Positions 1 through 9,552 of a stretch of DNA of 64,000 nucleotides are shown here, piece after piece. The notes under the pieces are model-generated. The model was not told the origin of the DNA, did not search any database, and worked only from the letters and a program-made list of their open reading frames with translations. A program made the position numbers and the translations under genes. The stretch is from Brevundimonas sp. EYE_349 (GTDB lineage Bacteria > Pseudomonadota > Alphaproteobacteria > Caulobacterales > Caulobacteraceae). The stretch is taken from positions 124,001 to 188,000 of the forward strand of contig NZ_JAHXPB010000007.1 of assembly GCF_023147505.1 (NCBI RefSeq), given 5' to 3'. Each line of letters starts with the position of its first letter. Positions within the stretch are counted from its first letter, which is position 1.

Positions 1-1542
1 GGTGACGGGGCGGTCGCCGGCGGCGTCCAGCACCAGCTTGTACAGGGCCGTCTGGGCGTCCAGCCGGGGCAGTTCGTCCGACACCATGAACTGGAACTCG
101 GTGCGGAACAGGCCGATGCCCTCGGCCCCCGTCTCATTCAGGTTCTCCAGGTCCACCGCCAGGCCGGCGTTGGTCAGCAGGCTGATGCGCTGGCCGTCCA
201 GGGTGACGGCGGGGGTGTCGCGCAACTGGGCGAACTCGGCCTGACGCTGTTCGCGCACGGCCATCCGCGACTGCACCGCCTCCAGCATGTCGGGGCGCGG
301 GCGCAGATAGGTCTCGCCGGTCTCGCCGTCGGCGATGACCATGTCGCCTTCCGACAGCCGGTCGCGCAGGCCCATCAGGCGCCCGACGCACGGGATCTGC
401 AACGCGCGGGCCACGATGGCGGCGTGGCTGGCGGCCGAACCTTCCTCCAGCAACAGCCCCTTCAGCTTGTCGCGCGGATATTCCAGCAGGTCGGCGGGGC
501 CCAGGTTGCGCGCCACAAGAATGGCGTCGTCGGGCAGTTCGCGCTCGCCCGGCTTGTCGCCCGCCAGCACCCGCAGCAGCCGGTTGGCCAGATCCTCGAA
601 ATCGTGCAGCCGCTCGCGGATATAGGGGTCGCGCGCCTGGGCGAAGCGGGCGCGGTGTTCGTTTCTGACCCGGTCCACCGCCGCCTCTGCGGTCAGGCCG
701 TTGCGGACGGCCTCCTCCAGCGACCGGTTCCAGCCCCGGTCGTCGGCGAACATCCGATAGGTCTCCAGCACCTCGAACGAGGGACCGGCCAGGCCCTGGC
801 CCTTGTCCAGCATGACGTCCAGCCCGGTCTTCAGCGTGGCCAGGGCCAGCTTCAACCGCGCCTCCTCCATCGCAGGATCGTCGGACAGCAGGCGCTCGGG
901 GGCCAGCGGCGCCTCGTGCAACACCACATGGCCGAAGGCCAGGCCGTCGGCGAACTTCTGGCCCTTCAGCCGCTCGGGCCGATGGGGCGCCAGTTCGACG
1001 TCGCGCAGTTCGTCCTGGGCCAGCAGTTCGCCGGACGCCACCGTCTCGGACAGGACCATGGCGATGGTCTGGATGTCCTCGACCTCCTCCTCGTCATAGC
1101 GCCGCTCGGTGCGGTTCTGGACGACCAGGACGCCGATGGCCCGTCCGCCGCGCAGCAGGGGCGCGCCCAGGAAGGCGTGATAGGGATCTTCGCCCGTTTC
1201 CGGCCGGTAGGAGAAGGCCGGGTGCGACGGCGCGTCCGACAGGCTGATCGGCTGGGCCATGCGCGCCACCTCGCCCACCAGGCCCTCGCCGGGCCGCAGC
1301 CGGGTGGTGTGCACGGCCTCGGGGTTCAGACCCTCGGTGGCGAACAGCTCCAACTCGCCCGAGGCGCGCCGCAGATAGATGGAGCAGACCTCGGCGACCA
1401 TCGAACGGGCGATGATGCGAACGACCATGTTCAGCCGGTCCTGAGCCGGCGTGGCGCCCGCACCCGCCCCGCCCAGAGCCTCGCGGATCTGGCGCAGGAG
1501 GATCCGAGGTCCCCTGGTCATCGCGCCGCCTGCCGGCATCAT
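1..1542 (-). CDS. ptsP: Phosphoenolpyruvate-protein phosphotransferase PtsP (nitrogen PTS enzyme I), C-terminus beyond left edge
   Basis: This gene encodes enzyme I of the nitrogen phosphotransferase system, which takes phosphate from PEP and passes it to NPr. The visible 514 codons stay open to the left edge. An N-terminal GAF domain spans roughly residues 20-165 (GLVGEVARMAQPIS, GAPLLRGGRAIGVLVVQN). The PEP-utilising domain follows, with the phosphorylated histidine in GSAASHAAIVAR at about residue 373. The start of the PEP-binding barrel (GLFRTEFQFM) is last, and its remainder lies outside the window. Start at 1542 (MM) is preceded by GGGAG; 1521 is an in-frame alternative. It follows lysC by 46 bp on the same strand, so cotranscription is likely; lysC-ptsP adjacency is familiar in alphaproteobacteria. 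Confidence 0.95.
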   Translation of the reverse strand, partial: MMPAGGAMTRGPRILLRQIREALGGAGAGATPAQDRLNMVVRIIARSMVAEVCSIYLRRASGELELFATEGLNPEAVHTTRLRPGEGLVGEVARMAQPISLSDAPSHPAFSYRPETGEDPYHAFLGAPLLRGGRAIGVLVVQNRTERRYDEEEVEDIQTIAMVLSETVASGELLAQDELRDVELAPHRPERLKGQKFADGLAFGHVVLHEAPLAPERLLSDDPAMEEARLKLALATLKTGLDVMLDKGQGLAGPSFEVLETYRMFADDRGWNRSLEEAVRNGLTAEAAVDRVRNEHRARFAQARDPYIRERLHDFEDLANRLLRVLAGDKPGERELPDDAILVARNLGPADLLEYPRDKLKGLLLEEGSAASHAAIVARALQIPCVGRLMGLRDRLSEGDMVIADGETGETYLRPRPDMLEAVQSRMAVREQRQAEFAQLRDTPAVTLDGQRISLLTNAGLAVDLENLNETGAEGIGLFRTEFQFMVSDELPRLDAQTALYKLVLDAAGDRPVT

Positions 1543-1588
1543 GTCTCCCGCGCCCTTTGGTCTGATGTAGGCGCTTTCTTCAGATCAC

Positions 1589-2863
1589 CTATAGCGCGTC
1601 CAGGCCGTAGGCCGAATGCAGGGCGCGCACGGCCAGTTCGGCGTAGGCGGCGTCGATCAGGACGCTGATCTTGATTTCCGAGGTCGAGATGGCCTGGAAT
1701 TTGACCCCCTTGTCGGCCAGGGCCTTGAACATGGTCTGGGCCACGCCCGCATGGCTTCTCATGCCCACGCCCACGACCGAAACCTTGGCCACGTCCTCGT
1801 CGACGCGGATTTCCTCGAAGGGCAGGTCGCCCTGGGCCGCCTTCATGATGTCGGCGGCGCGCACGGCGTCGCGGCGGCCGGTGGTGAAGGTCAGGTTGAC
1901 GGTACCTGCGGTCCGCGCCTGGCTCTGGACGATCATGTCCACGTTCACATTGGCCTCGGCCAGGCGGGTGAAGACGTCGGCGGGGGCGTCGACGCGATCC
2001 GACAGTCCCAGCAGGGTGATGCGGGCCTCGTCGCGGCTCATGGTCACGCCGGACACGATGCGTTTTTCCACGATCTCCTCCTCGTCGCAGATCAGGGTGC
2101 CGGCCTCGTGGGGCAGGGCGCCGTTTTCGTCAGGTTCGATAAAGCTGGACAGCACGCGGACCGGCACCTGTTTGGCCATGGCGAGCTCGACCGAGCGGGT
2201 TTGAAGCACCTTGGCCCCCAGGGAGGCCATCTCCAGCATCTCCTCGAAGGAGACGCGGTTCAGTCGGCGGGCGCGGCTCTCGATGCGCGGGTCGGTCGTA
2301 TAGACGCCGTCCACGTCGGTATAGATGTCGCACGGGCATTCCAGCGCCGCCGCCACCGCCACCGCCGACGTGTCGGAGCCGCCGCGGCCCAGGGTGGTGA
2401 TCTTGCCGTCGGTCGTCACGCCCTGGAAGCCGGGGATGACGGCGATCTCGCCCGCGTCCACTGCGGCGCCCAGCGTCTCGCCCGGAATGTCGATGATGCG
2501 GGCGCGGGCGTGGGCGTCGTCGGTGATGATCGGCACCTGCCAGCCCATCCAGGAGCGGGCGTTCAGACCCATGTTTCGCAGGGTCATGGCCAGGAGACCC
2601 GACGTCACCTGCTCGCCCGAGGCGACCACCACGTCATATTCGTCGTCCGACAGCGGCAGCCCCGCGCCGGCGGGGCCGGCCCCGTCGGTCCAGGCGACCA
2701 GTTCATTGGTCTTGCCCGCCATGGCCGAAACGACGACGGCCACCTTCTTGCCGGTCGCGGCCTCTGCGGCGACGATGCGCGCCGCACGACGAATGCGTTC
2801 GAGGTCGCCCATGGAGGTGCCGCCGAACTTCATCACCAGTCGTGTCGTGTCGGGCCGCGTCAT
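1589..2863 (-). CDS. lysC: Aspartate kinase
   Basis: Aspartokinase phosphorylates L-aspartate with ATP, the first step toward lysine, methionine, threonine and diaminopimelate. The 424-residue product has the normal length. It begins with the amino-acid kinase signature [11 protein letters not shown] (residues 11-21), followed by [13 protein letters not shown] and [14 protein letters not shown], which belong to the kinase fold. Two ACT-type regulatory regions occupy about residues 265-424 ([37 protein letters not shown]), as in lysine/threonine-inhibited enzymes. It is divergent from ubiG with only 56 bp between the starts, so the two promoters must be compact. ptsP lies immediately downstream. 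Confidence 0.97.
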   Translation of the reverse strand: MTRPDTTRLVMKFGGTSMGDLERIRRAARIVAAEAATGKKVAVVVSAMAGKTNELVAWTDGAGPAGAGLPLSDDEYDVVVASGEQVTSGLLAMTLRNMGLNARSWMGWQVPIITDDAHARARIIDIPGETLGAAVDAGEIAVIPGFQGVTTDGKITTLGRGGSDTSAVAVAAALECPCDIYTDVDGVYTTDPRIESRARRLNRVSFEEMLEMASLGAKVLQTRSVELAMAKQVPVRVLSSFIEPDENGALPHEAGTLICDEEEIVEKRIVSGVTMSRDEARITLLGLSDRVDAPADVFTRLAEANVNVDMIVQSQARTAGTVNLTFTTGRRDAVRAADIMKAAQGDLPFEEIRVDEDVAKVSVVGVGMRSHAGVAQTMFKALADKGVKFQAISTSEIKISVLIDAAYAELAVRALHSAYGLDAL

Positions 2864-2919
2864 CGTGGCGTTTCGCCCCCTGCTTGCGTGAAAGGCCGCA
2901 AAGGTTCATCCCTCGCGTC

Positions 2920-3738
2920 ATGACCGCTTCTAACGGCGCCGCCTCGCCTCGCCTACCCCGTTCGGGGCAGGGTTTTTCGCAAAATTCGTCGGAAGGCGCG
3001 TTCGGCGCATCGATCGACCCCGCCGACGTGGCCCGCTTCTCGGCCCAGGCGGCGGAATGGTGGGATGCGAGGGGACCGTTCGCGCCGTTGCATCGGTTCA
3101 ATCCGGCGCGGCTGAAGCTGATCCGCGAACAACTGTGCGTCAGGCTGGGCCGCGACGCCGGCGCGATCCGACCGTTCGAGGGGCTGACCCTGCTGGACGT
3201 CGGCTGCGGCGGGGGACTGATCGCCGAGCCGATGCGGCGGATGGGATTCGAGGTCTCGGCCATCGACGCCTCCAGTGAGAACATCGGCACCGCGCGCGCC
3301 CACGCCGACATGGTCGGCCTGGATATCGCCTATCGCGCCGCCACGGTCGAACAGATCGAGGCCGAAGGCGCCGGCCCGTTCGATGTCGTGCTGACCATGG
3401 AGGTGATCGAACATGTCGCCGACCCGGAAAGCTTCGTGCGCGCCTGTTCGCGCCTGGTCCGGCGGCGCGGGGTGATGATGGTCGCCACCCTGAACCGAAC
3501 GCTGAAGTCCTTGGCCCTGGGCAAGGTTGCGGCGGAGTACATCCTGCGCTGGGTTCCGGCCGGGACGCACGACTGGCGCCAATTCCTGAAGCCCGACGAG
3601 ATCCGCGCCATGCTGGCCGCCGAGCCGGTGACGGTCGAAGGCCCCTATGGGTTGAACTACGACCCGCTGAACGACCGCTGGAGCCAGTCCGACGACGCGG
3701 GCATCAACTATATGATGGTCGTGACGACAGGCGCATGA
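2920..3738 (+). CDS. ubiG: Ubiquinone biosynthesis O-methyltransferase
   Basis: UbiG carries out the two SAM-dependent O-methylations of the ubiquinone head group. The product has 272 residues from ATG 2920. The frame is open upstream to 2842, but that would overlap the start of lysC. The SAM-binding motif I is [19 protein letters not shown], followed by [19 protein letters not shown] (motif II/III) and the family-typical region with [11 protein letters not shown]. The N-terminal block [19 protein letters not shown] matches the usual UbiG start. Its TGA overlaps the ATG of the next gene (ATGA at 3735), so the two are probably translationally coupled. Confidence 0.95.
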   Translation: MTASNGAASPRLPRSGQGFSQNSSEGAFGASIDPADVARFSAQAAEWWDARGPFAPLHRFNPARLKLIREQLCVRLGRDAGAIRPFEGLTLLDVGCGGGLIAEPMRRMGFEVSAIDASSENIGTARAHADMVGLDIAYRAATVEQIEAEGAGPFDVVLTMEVIEHVADPESFVRACSRLVRRRGVMMVATLNRTLKSLALGKVAAEYILRWVPAGTHDWRQFLKPDEIRAMLAAEPVTVEGPYGLNYDPLNDRWSQSDDAGINYMMVVTTGA

Positions 3739-4277
3739 CCGGCGTTGTTCTGACCGGCGGTCCAGGCTCGGGCAAGACCACCTTGCTCGAGGCCTTGGCG
3801 CAGGAAGGATATGCGGTCGAACCCGAGGCCGGGCGGGCCATCATCCGCCAAGAACGGGACAGGGGCGGCGACGCGCTGCCGTGGCGGGATCGCGCCCTGT
3901 TCGCCCGAAAAATGCTGGACCACGACGTCGCCGCACACGGTCGCAGCCGAACAAGCGCCAGGCTGACCTTTCATGATCGCGGCGTGCCGGATGTGGTCGG
4001 CTATCTGACGCTGTGCGGCCTGCCGATCCCGGAGGACATGGATCGGGCCGCTCGGGCGCTGCGCTATCATCGCAAGGTCTTCATCGCCCCGCCCTGGGCC
4101 GAAATCTTCGGCCAGGATGCGGAACGACGGCAGGATTTCGATGAGGCCGAACGGACCTTCGCCGCCATGGTCGCCGTCTATCCAAGCTACGGATACGACC
4201 TCGTAGAATTGCCGAAGGCGACCCTCGTCGAGCGGGTCGCCTTCGTTTTGGATCAGCTTGATGCGGGCTTGACCTAG
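3735..4277 (+). CDS. Small AAA-type ATPase / P-loop nucleotide kinase-like protein
   Basis: This 180-residue P-loop protein has a Walker A motif GGPGSGKTT at residues 8-16. The possible Walker B-like acidic segment [15 protein letters not shown] lies near residue 77. Length and motifs fit the AAA_28 group of stand-alone ATPases, whose substrate is generally unknown. The start overlaps the ubiG stop by four bases. The stop codon lies inside the tetranucleotide CTAG at 4274-4277, which also supplies the stop of the convergent OPT transporter. The reaction cannot be assigned from the sequence; a small-molecule kinase is possible. Confidence 0.8.
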   Translation: MTGVVLTGGPGSGKTTLLEALAQEGYAVEPEAGRAIIRQERDRGGDALPWRDRALFARKMLDHDVAAHGRSRTSARLTFHDRGVPDVVGYLTLCGLPIPEDMDRAARALRYHRKVFIAPPWAEIFGQDAERRQDFDEAERTFAAMVAVYPSYGYDLVELPKATLVERVAFVLDQLDAGLT

Positions 4278-6325
4278 ACCTTCTGCGCCCGGCTTCGGGT
4301 CCAGGCGTAAAGGCCGAACACCGCCGCCGCGAAGCCGACGATGCCCGCCAGCATGGCCGGCCAGGCCGAACCGGCCGGCAGCATGGCGAAGGGCGCGTCG
4401 TCCCTGGTGGCCACGATGACGCCGGCGGTGAAGACGCCGAACAGGCTCTCGCCCACGATCAGGCCCGACGCCAGCAGCACGCCCATCCGACGCGCCACGT
4501 CGGCGTAGCGGGTGCTGGAGACGGCCTTGTCATAGACCCAGCCGCAGACCGCGCCGATCACCAGCATGGTGGTCGCGGCGGCCGGCAGATAGAAGCCGAT
4601 GCCGACGGCCAGCGGCGGCAGTTTGACCTTGCCGTTCGTGGCCTTGGAGACCACGGCGTCCAGCACGATGATGATCACGCCGATCACCGCGCCCAGGCCG
4701 ATCAGGTCCCAGCGCAGGTCGCCGCCGATGACGCCGCGCGCCAGGGCCGAGATCAGGGTGGCCTGGGGCGCCGCCAGGGTCTTTGCGCCTTCGACGATGG
4801 CGGGCGGGCCGCCCTCGAAGCCGAAGGCCTGGTTCAGCAGGTTCAGGATGAAGGGAATCACCAGGGCGCCCGCGCCGACGCCGACGATCAGCGCGACCTG
4901 CTGGCGCCACGGCGTGGCCTCGACCAGCTGGCCGGTCTTCAGGTCCTGGAGATTGTCGTTGGCGATCACGGCCACGGCGAAGACCACCGCCGTCACGATC
5001 AGGGCGAAGGCGATGATCGACGGGTCGGCCGGCACGCCCGCGATGGCCATGACGCCCAGCATCAGAAGCGAGGCGATCACCACGGCCAGGATGCCGACGC
5101 CCGACACCGGGCTGTTCGACGAACCGATCAGACCGGCCATATAGCCGCAGATGGCCGCCACGGCGAAACCGATCAGCACCACATAGACCAGGCCGCCGAT
5201 CACCAGCAGCGGGGTCGAGGACGCCAGAGCCGGCGCGCTCTGGGCGAACCAGGCCAGGAGGCCGGCGATGCCGACCAGGCAGGCGACCGAAACCGCCCCG
5301 ACCAGCTTGATCGGCAGGTCCTGTTCGGTCAGGTCCAGAACCTCGCCGTGCGAGCGGCGAGCATTGGCGGCGAGCGCCGAGGTCAGGCCGCCGATCAGCG
5401 GCCCGGCCAGCTTGATCAGGGTCCAGATCGCCGCCACGCCGATGACGCCGGCGCCCATGAAGCGAACCTCGCGCGCCCAGACGGTGGTGGCCAGCTCCTC
5501 GGCCGGGACGCCGGCGGGCAGGGTCGAGGCGATGGAGGGGATGCCGTGCGCCGTCAGCCAGGCGATGGTGTCCGGGCTGGTCAGGATCGGCACGGCGATG
5601 GCCCAGGCCAGCACCAGGCCGAACAGTTGCGCCAGGCCCACGGTCAGGCCGATCAGATGGCCGGCGCCGAGAAGCGCGAACTGCATCCCGAAGCCCATGC
5701 CGGTCGCGCCGCCGCCCAGGGCGGCCGGCAGCTTGAAGAACTTGGCCGCCTCGCCGGCGAACACCCGGCCGGCCACCAGAAGGGCGTAGCCGGCCGAGAC
5801 CACGGCCCCGGCGACCACGACCCAGAGACCCGACTTGTTCTCGCGCACCGCGCTTTCGGTCTGTTCGGCCCCGCGCGAGCCGACCTTCAGCACCTCGGCG
5901 GCGGCGACGCCTTCGGGGTAGGGCAGGCCGCCGTTGACGACCAGCGCCCGACGCAGCGGGATGGAGAAGGTGACGCCCAGCACGCCGCCCAGTATGCAGA
6001 TGGCGACCGACTGCCAGAACGGAAACTCCAGCCACCAGCCGATCATCACCAGACCGGGCAGGACGAAGATGATCGAACTCATGGCCCCGCCGACCGAGGC
6101 CACGGTCTGGACCGTCATATTCTCCCAGATGGTCGAGGTGCGGAACGCCCGCAACACGGCCATGGAGATCACCGCCGCCGGAATGGCCGAGGCGAAGGTC
6201 AGGCCGACCAGCAGGCCCAGATAGGTGTTGGCCGCGGTGAAGATCACCGCCAGCAGGCAGCCCAGCACCAGGGCGCGGAGCGTCAGTTCAAGCCGGCCCT
6301 TCGGGGCGGCGGAGGCGTCTGTCAT
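4274..6325 (-). CDS. OPT family oligopeptide/metal-chelate transporter
   Basis: This 683-residue, highly hydrophobic inner-membrane protein has about 14-16 predicted helices. Family signatures include NTYLGLLVGLTFASAIPAAV near the N-terminus and GLPYPEGVAAAEVLKVGS at about residue 137, both typical of the bacterial OPT superfamily. Members move oligopeptides or metal-chelate compounds, probably with protons; the substrate here cannot be told. It is divergent from mutM, with about 126 bp between starts, and convergent with the preceding ATPase gene with overlapping stop codons. The GC-rich opposite strand produces long open frames that are not genes. Confidence 0.93.
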   Translation of the reverse strand: MTDASAAPKGRLELTLRALVLGCLLAVIFTAANTYLGLLVGLTFASAIPAAVISMAVLRAFRTSTIWENMTVQTVASVGGAMSSIIFVLPGLVMIGWWLEFPFWQSVAICILGGVLGVTFSIPLRRALVVNGGLPYPEGVAAAEVLKVGSRGAEQTESAVRENKSGLWVVVAGAVVSAGYALLVAGRVFAGEAAKFFKLPAALGGGATGMGFGMQFALLGAGHLIGLTVGLAQLFGLVLAWAIAVPILTSPDTIAWLTAHGIPSIASTLPAGVPAEELATTVWAREVRFMGAGVIGVAAIWTLIKLAGPLIGGLTSALAANARRSHGEVLDLTEQDLPIKLVGAVSVACLVGIAGLLAWFAQSAPALASSTPLLVIGGLVYVVLIGFAVAAICGYMAGLIGSSNSPVSGVGILAVVIASLLMLGVMAIAGVPADPSIIAFALIVTAVVFAVAVIANDNLQDLKTGQLVEATPWRQQVALIVGVGAGALVIPFILNLLNQAFGFEGGPPAIVEGAKTLAAPQATLISALARGVIGGDLRWDLIGLGAVIGVIIIVLDAVVSKATNGKVKLPPLAVGIGFYLPAAATTMLVIGAVCGWVYDKAVSSTRYADVARRMGVLLASGLIVGESLFGVFTAGVIVATRDDAPFAMLPAGSAWPAMLAGIVGFAAAVFGLYAWTRSRAQKV

Positions 6326-6451
6326 CGAAGGGTTCCCACGTTCGGCGGGACCGTAAGCGCATTATGTCGCAGGCGGCAACAGGTCTCGCGGGTGGGAATG
6401 CAGCCGCTGTCTCGCCTTGGCCTCGCCGCGCGAGCGAGCTACCACGCCTTC

Positions 6452-7315
6452 ATGCCCGAACTTCCCGAGGTCGAAACCGTCCGACGCGGCCTGACGCCGG
6501 TGCTGGAGGGCGCGCGTCTGTCGCGCGTCAGGATCAACCGCCCGGACCTGCGCTTTCCCTTCCCCGAGCGGTTCGTGGAGCGGCTGGAGGGCGCGACCGT
6601 GCTGCGGATCGATCGTCGTGCCAAATATCTCCTGATGCCCCTGTCCACCAACGAGACCTGGATCACGCACCTGGGCATGACCGGCCGCTTCACCCTGGAC
6701 GGGACGTTGCTGGGCGAGTTCGAGGAGGCGGCGCCCATCGCCGGCAAGCATGAGCATTTCAGCGGCTGCGCCATCCGCGACGGCTCGGCGACCCGCATCG
6801 GCTACGCCGACGCCCGCCGGTTCGGCTTCATGGGCCTGATCGCGACCGAGCAGATCGAGACCCACCCCTGGTTCGCGGCCCTGGGGCCGGAGCCTCTGGG
6901 CAACGGTTTTTCCGGCGCCCATCTGGTCGAGGCCTTCGCGGGCAAGATGCAGACCATCAAGGTCAGTCTGCTGGACCAGCGGATCGTCGCGGGCCTGGGC
7001 AACATCTATGTGTGCGAGGCGCTTTACCGCGCCCGTATTTCGCCCCTGGCCAAGGCCGGATCGGTGTCCAAGACGCGGCTGGAACGGCTGGCGGGCGAGG
7101 TCCGCAACGTGCTGAACGACGCCATCGCGGCGGGCGGCTCGACCTTGCGCGATTTCGCCAACGCCGAGGGCGGCCAGGGCTATTTCCAGCATCGGTTCGA
7201 CGTCTATGGCCGCGAGGGCGAGCCGTGCCGGGGCGAGGGCTGCACCGGCGTCGTCGCCCGCATCGTCCAGGGCGGCCGCTCCACCTTCTACTGCCCCAGT
7301 TGCCAGAAAAAATAG
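6452..7315 (+). CDS. mutM: Formamidopyrimidine-DNA glycosylase
   Basis: Fpg/MutM excises 8-oxoguanine and formamidopyrimidines and nicks the abasic site. The start at 6452 gives the obligatory MPELPEVET N-terminus: Pro2 is the Schiff-base nucleophile and Glu3 is catalytic. The frame is open far upstream, but only by chance. The conserved DRRAKYLL lysine lies at about residue 58, and the helix-two-turn-helix segment contains VAGLGNIYVCEALYRARISP. The C-terminal zinc finger reads C-x4-C-x16-C-x2-C (EPCRGEGC ... FYCPSCQ), whereas the E. coli enzyme has C-x2-C in the first pair. The length of 287 aa is near normal. Confidence 0.97.
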   Translation: MPELPEVETVRRGLTPVLEGARLSRVRINRPDLRFPFPERFVERLEGATVLRIDRRAKYLLMPLSTNETWITHLGMTGRFTLDGTLLGEFEEAAPIAGKHEHFSGCAIRDGSATRIGYADARRFGFMGLIATEQIETHPWFAALGPEPLGNGFSGAHLVEAFAGKMQTIKVSLLDQRIVAGLGNIYVCEALYRARISPLAKAGSVSKTRLERLAGEVRNVLNDAIAAGGSTLRDFANAEGGQGYFQHRFDVYGREGEPCRGEGCTGVVARIVQGGRSTFYCPSCQKK

Positions 7316-7333
7316 GCCGGAAAGGTTCGACCC

Positions 7334-7777
7334 ATGCGCAAGATTCATCTCTGGATCAGTCTGGTGGTCGGCGTCCTGGTCTGGGGCGCCTATTTCGTCC
7401 ACTTCGCTCAGGGGATGCGCGCCGGCGATCTGAGCGGCCTGATCTGGTGGTTCGTGGCGGCCGTGGCCATCGCCGCCGTGGCCGAGGCCGCCGCAACCGG
7501 CTTGATCGCGCGGCTGTTGCGTCGGCGTTGCCGCGTGCTGGACGACGGGCCGACGCTCCAGGCGGCGTTGAAGGCGGGTCATGTGGCCCTGATGCTGCTG
7601 GTCGGCCTGATCCTGATCTCGGCGCTGATCCTGGCCCTGTCTTCCGTCTTCGGCTGGACGCTGGACCTTTCGGGCGCGCGCGGCCAGGTGATCGCCGCCA
7701 ATCTGCTGCTGGCCATGGTCGTCATGGTCGAACTGGCGCGCGCCGCCCTGACCCTGGCGCTGATGCCGCGCCGCTAG
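7334..7777 (+). CDS. Small integral membrane protein of unknown function
   Basis: I do not recognise this 147-residue protein. It has about four hydrophobic segments: residues 6-25, 37-60 (WWFVAAVAIAAVAEAAATGL), 85-108 (ALMLLVGLILISALILALSS) and 122-143. Basic loops contain RLLRRRCRV. It follows mutM by 18 bp on the same strand and precedes the enoyl-CoA hydratase gene by 47 bp, so it may be cotranscribed with either. No catalytic motif is visible. Confidence 0.75.
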   Translation: MRKIHLWISLVVGVLVWGAYFVHFAQGMRAGDLSGLIWWFVAAVAIAAVAEAAATGLIARLLRRRCRVLDDGPTLQAALKAGHVALMLLVGLILISALILALSSVFGWTLDLSGARGQVIAANLLLAMVVMVELARAALTLALMPRR

Positions 7778-7824
7778 CGGGTCTCGCCTCGCGCCTGTAT
7801 GACCGCCGTAGAAGGAGACCGACC

Positions 7825-8613
7825 ATGTCCGACGCCTATTCCAACCTGCTGATCGAGCGCCACGAAGACGGCTATGCGGTGGTGACCCTGAACCGGCCCG
7901 AGGCGCTGAACGCCTTGAATTCGGCCCTGTTCAAGGACCTCGCCGACTTCCTCGACAGCGTCGAGCATGACGACAGCGTGCGCTGCCTGATCCTGACAGG
8001 CTCGGGCGAGAAGGCTTTCGCCGCCGGCGCCGACATCAAGGAGATGGCGGATCAGACCTACGCCCAGATGTACACGGCCAACTATTTCGCCCTCGGCCAC
8101 GACCGCGTCACCCGGTTCAGGAAGCCGATCATCGCGGCGGTGAACGGTTTCGCCCTGGGCGGCGGGTGCGAACTGGCCATGCTGTGCGACTTCATCGTCG
8201 CCAGCGACAAGGCCAAGTTCGGTCAGCCCGAAATCAATCTCGGCGTCGCCCCCGGCATTGGCGGATCGCAGCGCCTGACCCGTCTGGTGGGCAAGTCCAA
8301 GGCCATGGACATGGTCCTGACCGCCCGCATGATGGACGCGGCCGAGGCGGAACGCGCGGGTCTGGCCTCGCGCGTCTTCCCGCACGAGACCCTGCTGGAC
8401 GAGACGCGCAAGATCGCCGCCCGCATCGCTTCGCAAAGCCCGCTGGCGGTCATGGCCAACAAGGAGATGGTCAACGCCGCGCTGGAGACCACCCTGACCC
8501 AGGGCGTCCAGTTCGAACGCCGACTGTTCCACTCCCTGTTCGCCTTTGAGGACCAGAAGGAAGGGATGTCCGCCTTCGTCGAAAAGCGCAAACCCGAGTT
8601 CAAGGGGCGCTAG
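7825..8613 (+). CDS. Enoyl-CoA hydratase (crotonase family)
   Basis: This 262-residue crotonase hydrates trans-2-enoyl-CoA in fatty-acid or related acyl-CoA breakdown. The oxyanion hole and CoA-binding segments are visible: FAAGADIKEM at about residues 64-73 and ALGGGCELAMLCDF at about 110-123. Both catalytic glutamates of true hydratases appear present, in GGGCELAM and in GQPEINLGVAPGIGG. Start 7825 is chosen because it has a GAAGGAG ribosome-binding site seven bases upstream and gives the standard length; the frame is open further upstream by chance. Physiological substrate chain length cannot be read from sequence. Confidence 0.93.
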   Translation: MSDAYSNLLIERHEDGYAVVTLNRPEALNALNSALFKDLADFLDSVEHDDSVRCLILTGSGEKAFAAGADIKEMADQTYAQMYTANYFALGHDRVTRFRKPIIAAVNGFALGGGCELAMLCDFIVASDKAKFGQPEINLGVAPGIGGSQRLTRLVGKSKAMDMVLTARMMDAAEAERAGLASRVFPHETLLDETRKIAARIASQSPLAVMANKEMVNAALETTLTQGVQFERRLFHSLFAFEDQKEGMSAFVEKRKPEFKGR

Positions 8614-8650
8614 ACGTCAACCGATCGCCGTGATCGGGCGTTAGGCGGGA

Positions 8651-9550
8651 ATGATGAGCCGTCTGTTCGCCGCCTTCGCCGCCTGCCTGTTCCTGGTCGT
8701 CCCCGTCGCTGTCCAGGCCCAGCCGCAGACAGCGCCCGCGCCGGCCTTCGCCTCCGACCGGATCATCGTGGAGACGCGCGGATCGGGGCCGGACGTGGTC
8801 TTCATTCCGGGGCTGGGATCGACGGGCGCGGCCTGGCGGTCGACGGCGGATCGGTTGGACGATCGCTACCGGGTGCATCTGGTCACGCTGCGCGGCTTTG
8901 GCGGCACGGACATCCAGGGCAACGCCACGGGCGGCCTGGCCGGCCCGGCGGCCGCCGAAATCGAACGCTACATCCGCCAGCAGGGGCTGGTGCGTCCGGC
9001 CCTGATCGGTCACTCGCTGGGCGGCCAGATCGCCCTGCGCGTCGCCGCCGACATGGGCGACGGCGTCAGCCGGGTGATGGTGGTCGATTCCTCGCCCTTC
9101 TTCCCGTCCCTGGTCGATTCTCGCGCCACCTCGGCCCAGGTCGAGCCGCTGGCCCGGCTGGGCTATCAGGCCCTGCTGCTGTTCGGCGACCAGGCGTTGA
9201 AGAGCCAGGCGGCGACGCTGGGCGTGGACATGGGTCTGGCCGGGGACATGGTGTTTCAGGGGCTGGGGCTTCAAGGCGGAGATCGCCGCGTCCTGGCCCA
9301 GGGTCTGTACGAAGCCCTGACCGTGGACCTGAGGCCGCGCCTGTCGCAGATCACGGCGCCGGTGACGGTGGTTTATGGCTGGACCCGCGATCCAGAGAAC
9401 CCGCGCAACCGGCTGGAGGGCCTATATCGCTACGGTTTCCAGGGCCTGCGCCAGCCGCCCCGGTTCGAGCGGATCGAGGGTGCGGGGCACCAGGTCATGA
9501 TCGAACAGCCGGGACCGTTCCTGTCGGCGGTGCGACGCTTCCTGTCCTGA
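8651..9550 (+). CDS. Secreted alpha/beta-hydrolase
   Basis: This 299-residue alpha/beta-hydrolase has a cleavable signal peptide (hydrophobic core LFAAFAACLFLVVPVAVQAQ). The oxyanion region is VFIPGLGSTGAAW, and the nucleophile elbow GHSLGG puts Ser122 as the catalytic serine. The likely acid is in the VYGWTRDPENP region, and the likely histidine is in EGAGHQVMIEQP near the C-terminus. It is periplasmic or exported, with an unknown ester or amide substrate. It ends two bases before the stop of the convergent DsbD-like gene. Confidence 0.88.
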   Translation: MMSRLFAAFAACLFLVVPVAVQAQPQTAPAPAFASDRIIVETRGSGPDVVFIPGLGSTGAAWRSTADRLDDRYRVHLVTLRGFGGTDIQGNATGGLAGPAAAEIERYIRQQGLVRPALIGHSLGGQIALRVAADMGDGVSRVMVVDSSPFFPSLVDSRATSAQVEPLARLGYQALLLFGDQALKSQAATLGVDMGLAGDMVFQGLGLQGGDRRVLAQGLYEALTVDLRPRLSQITAPVTVVYGWTRDPENPRNRLEGLYRYGFQGLRQPPRFERIEGAGHQVMIEQPGPFLSAVRRFLS

Positions 9551-9552
9551 TC

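Noticed and set aside
424-1668. Long rightward open frame of 414 codons
   Set aside because: It is antisense to ptsP, whose GAF and phosphohistidine domains are clear. Such frames arise from GC-rich third positions.
1616-2923. Rightward open frame of 435 codons
   Set aside because: It is antisense to lysC, shows His/Gly/Ala-rich nonsense composition and has no family resemblance.
5348-6451. Upstream extension of the mutM frame
   Set aside because: It is antisense to the OPT transporter. MutM needs Pro2 at its N-terminus, which fixes the start at 6452.
7205-7315. Unusual C-x4-C zinc finger in MutM
   Set aside because: It differs from E. coli, but I believe similar spacing occurs in other alphaproteobacterial Fpg proteins, so it is noted only in the gene entry.
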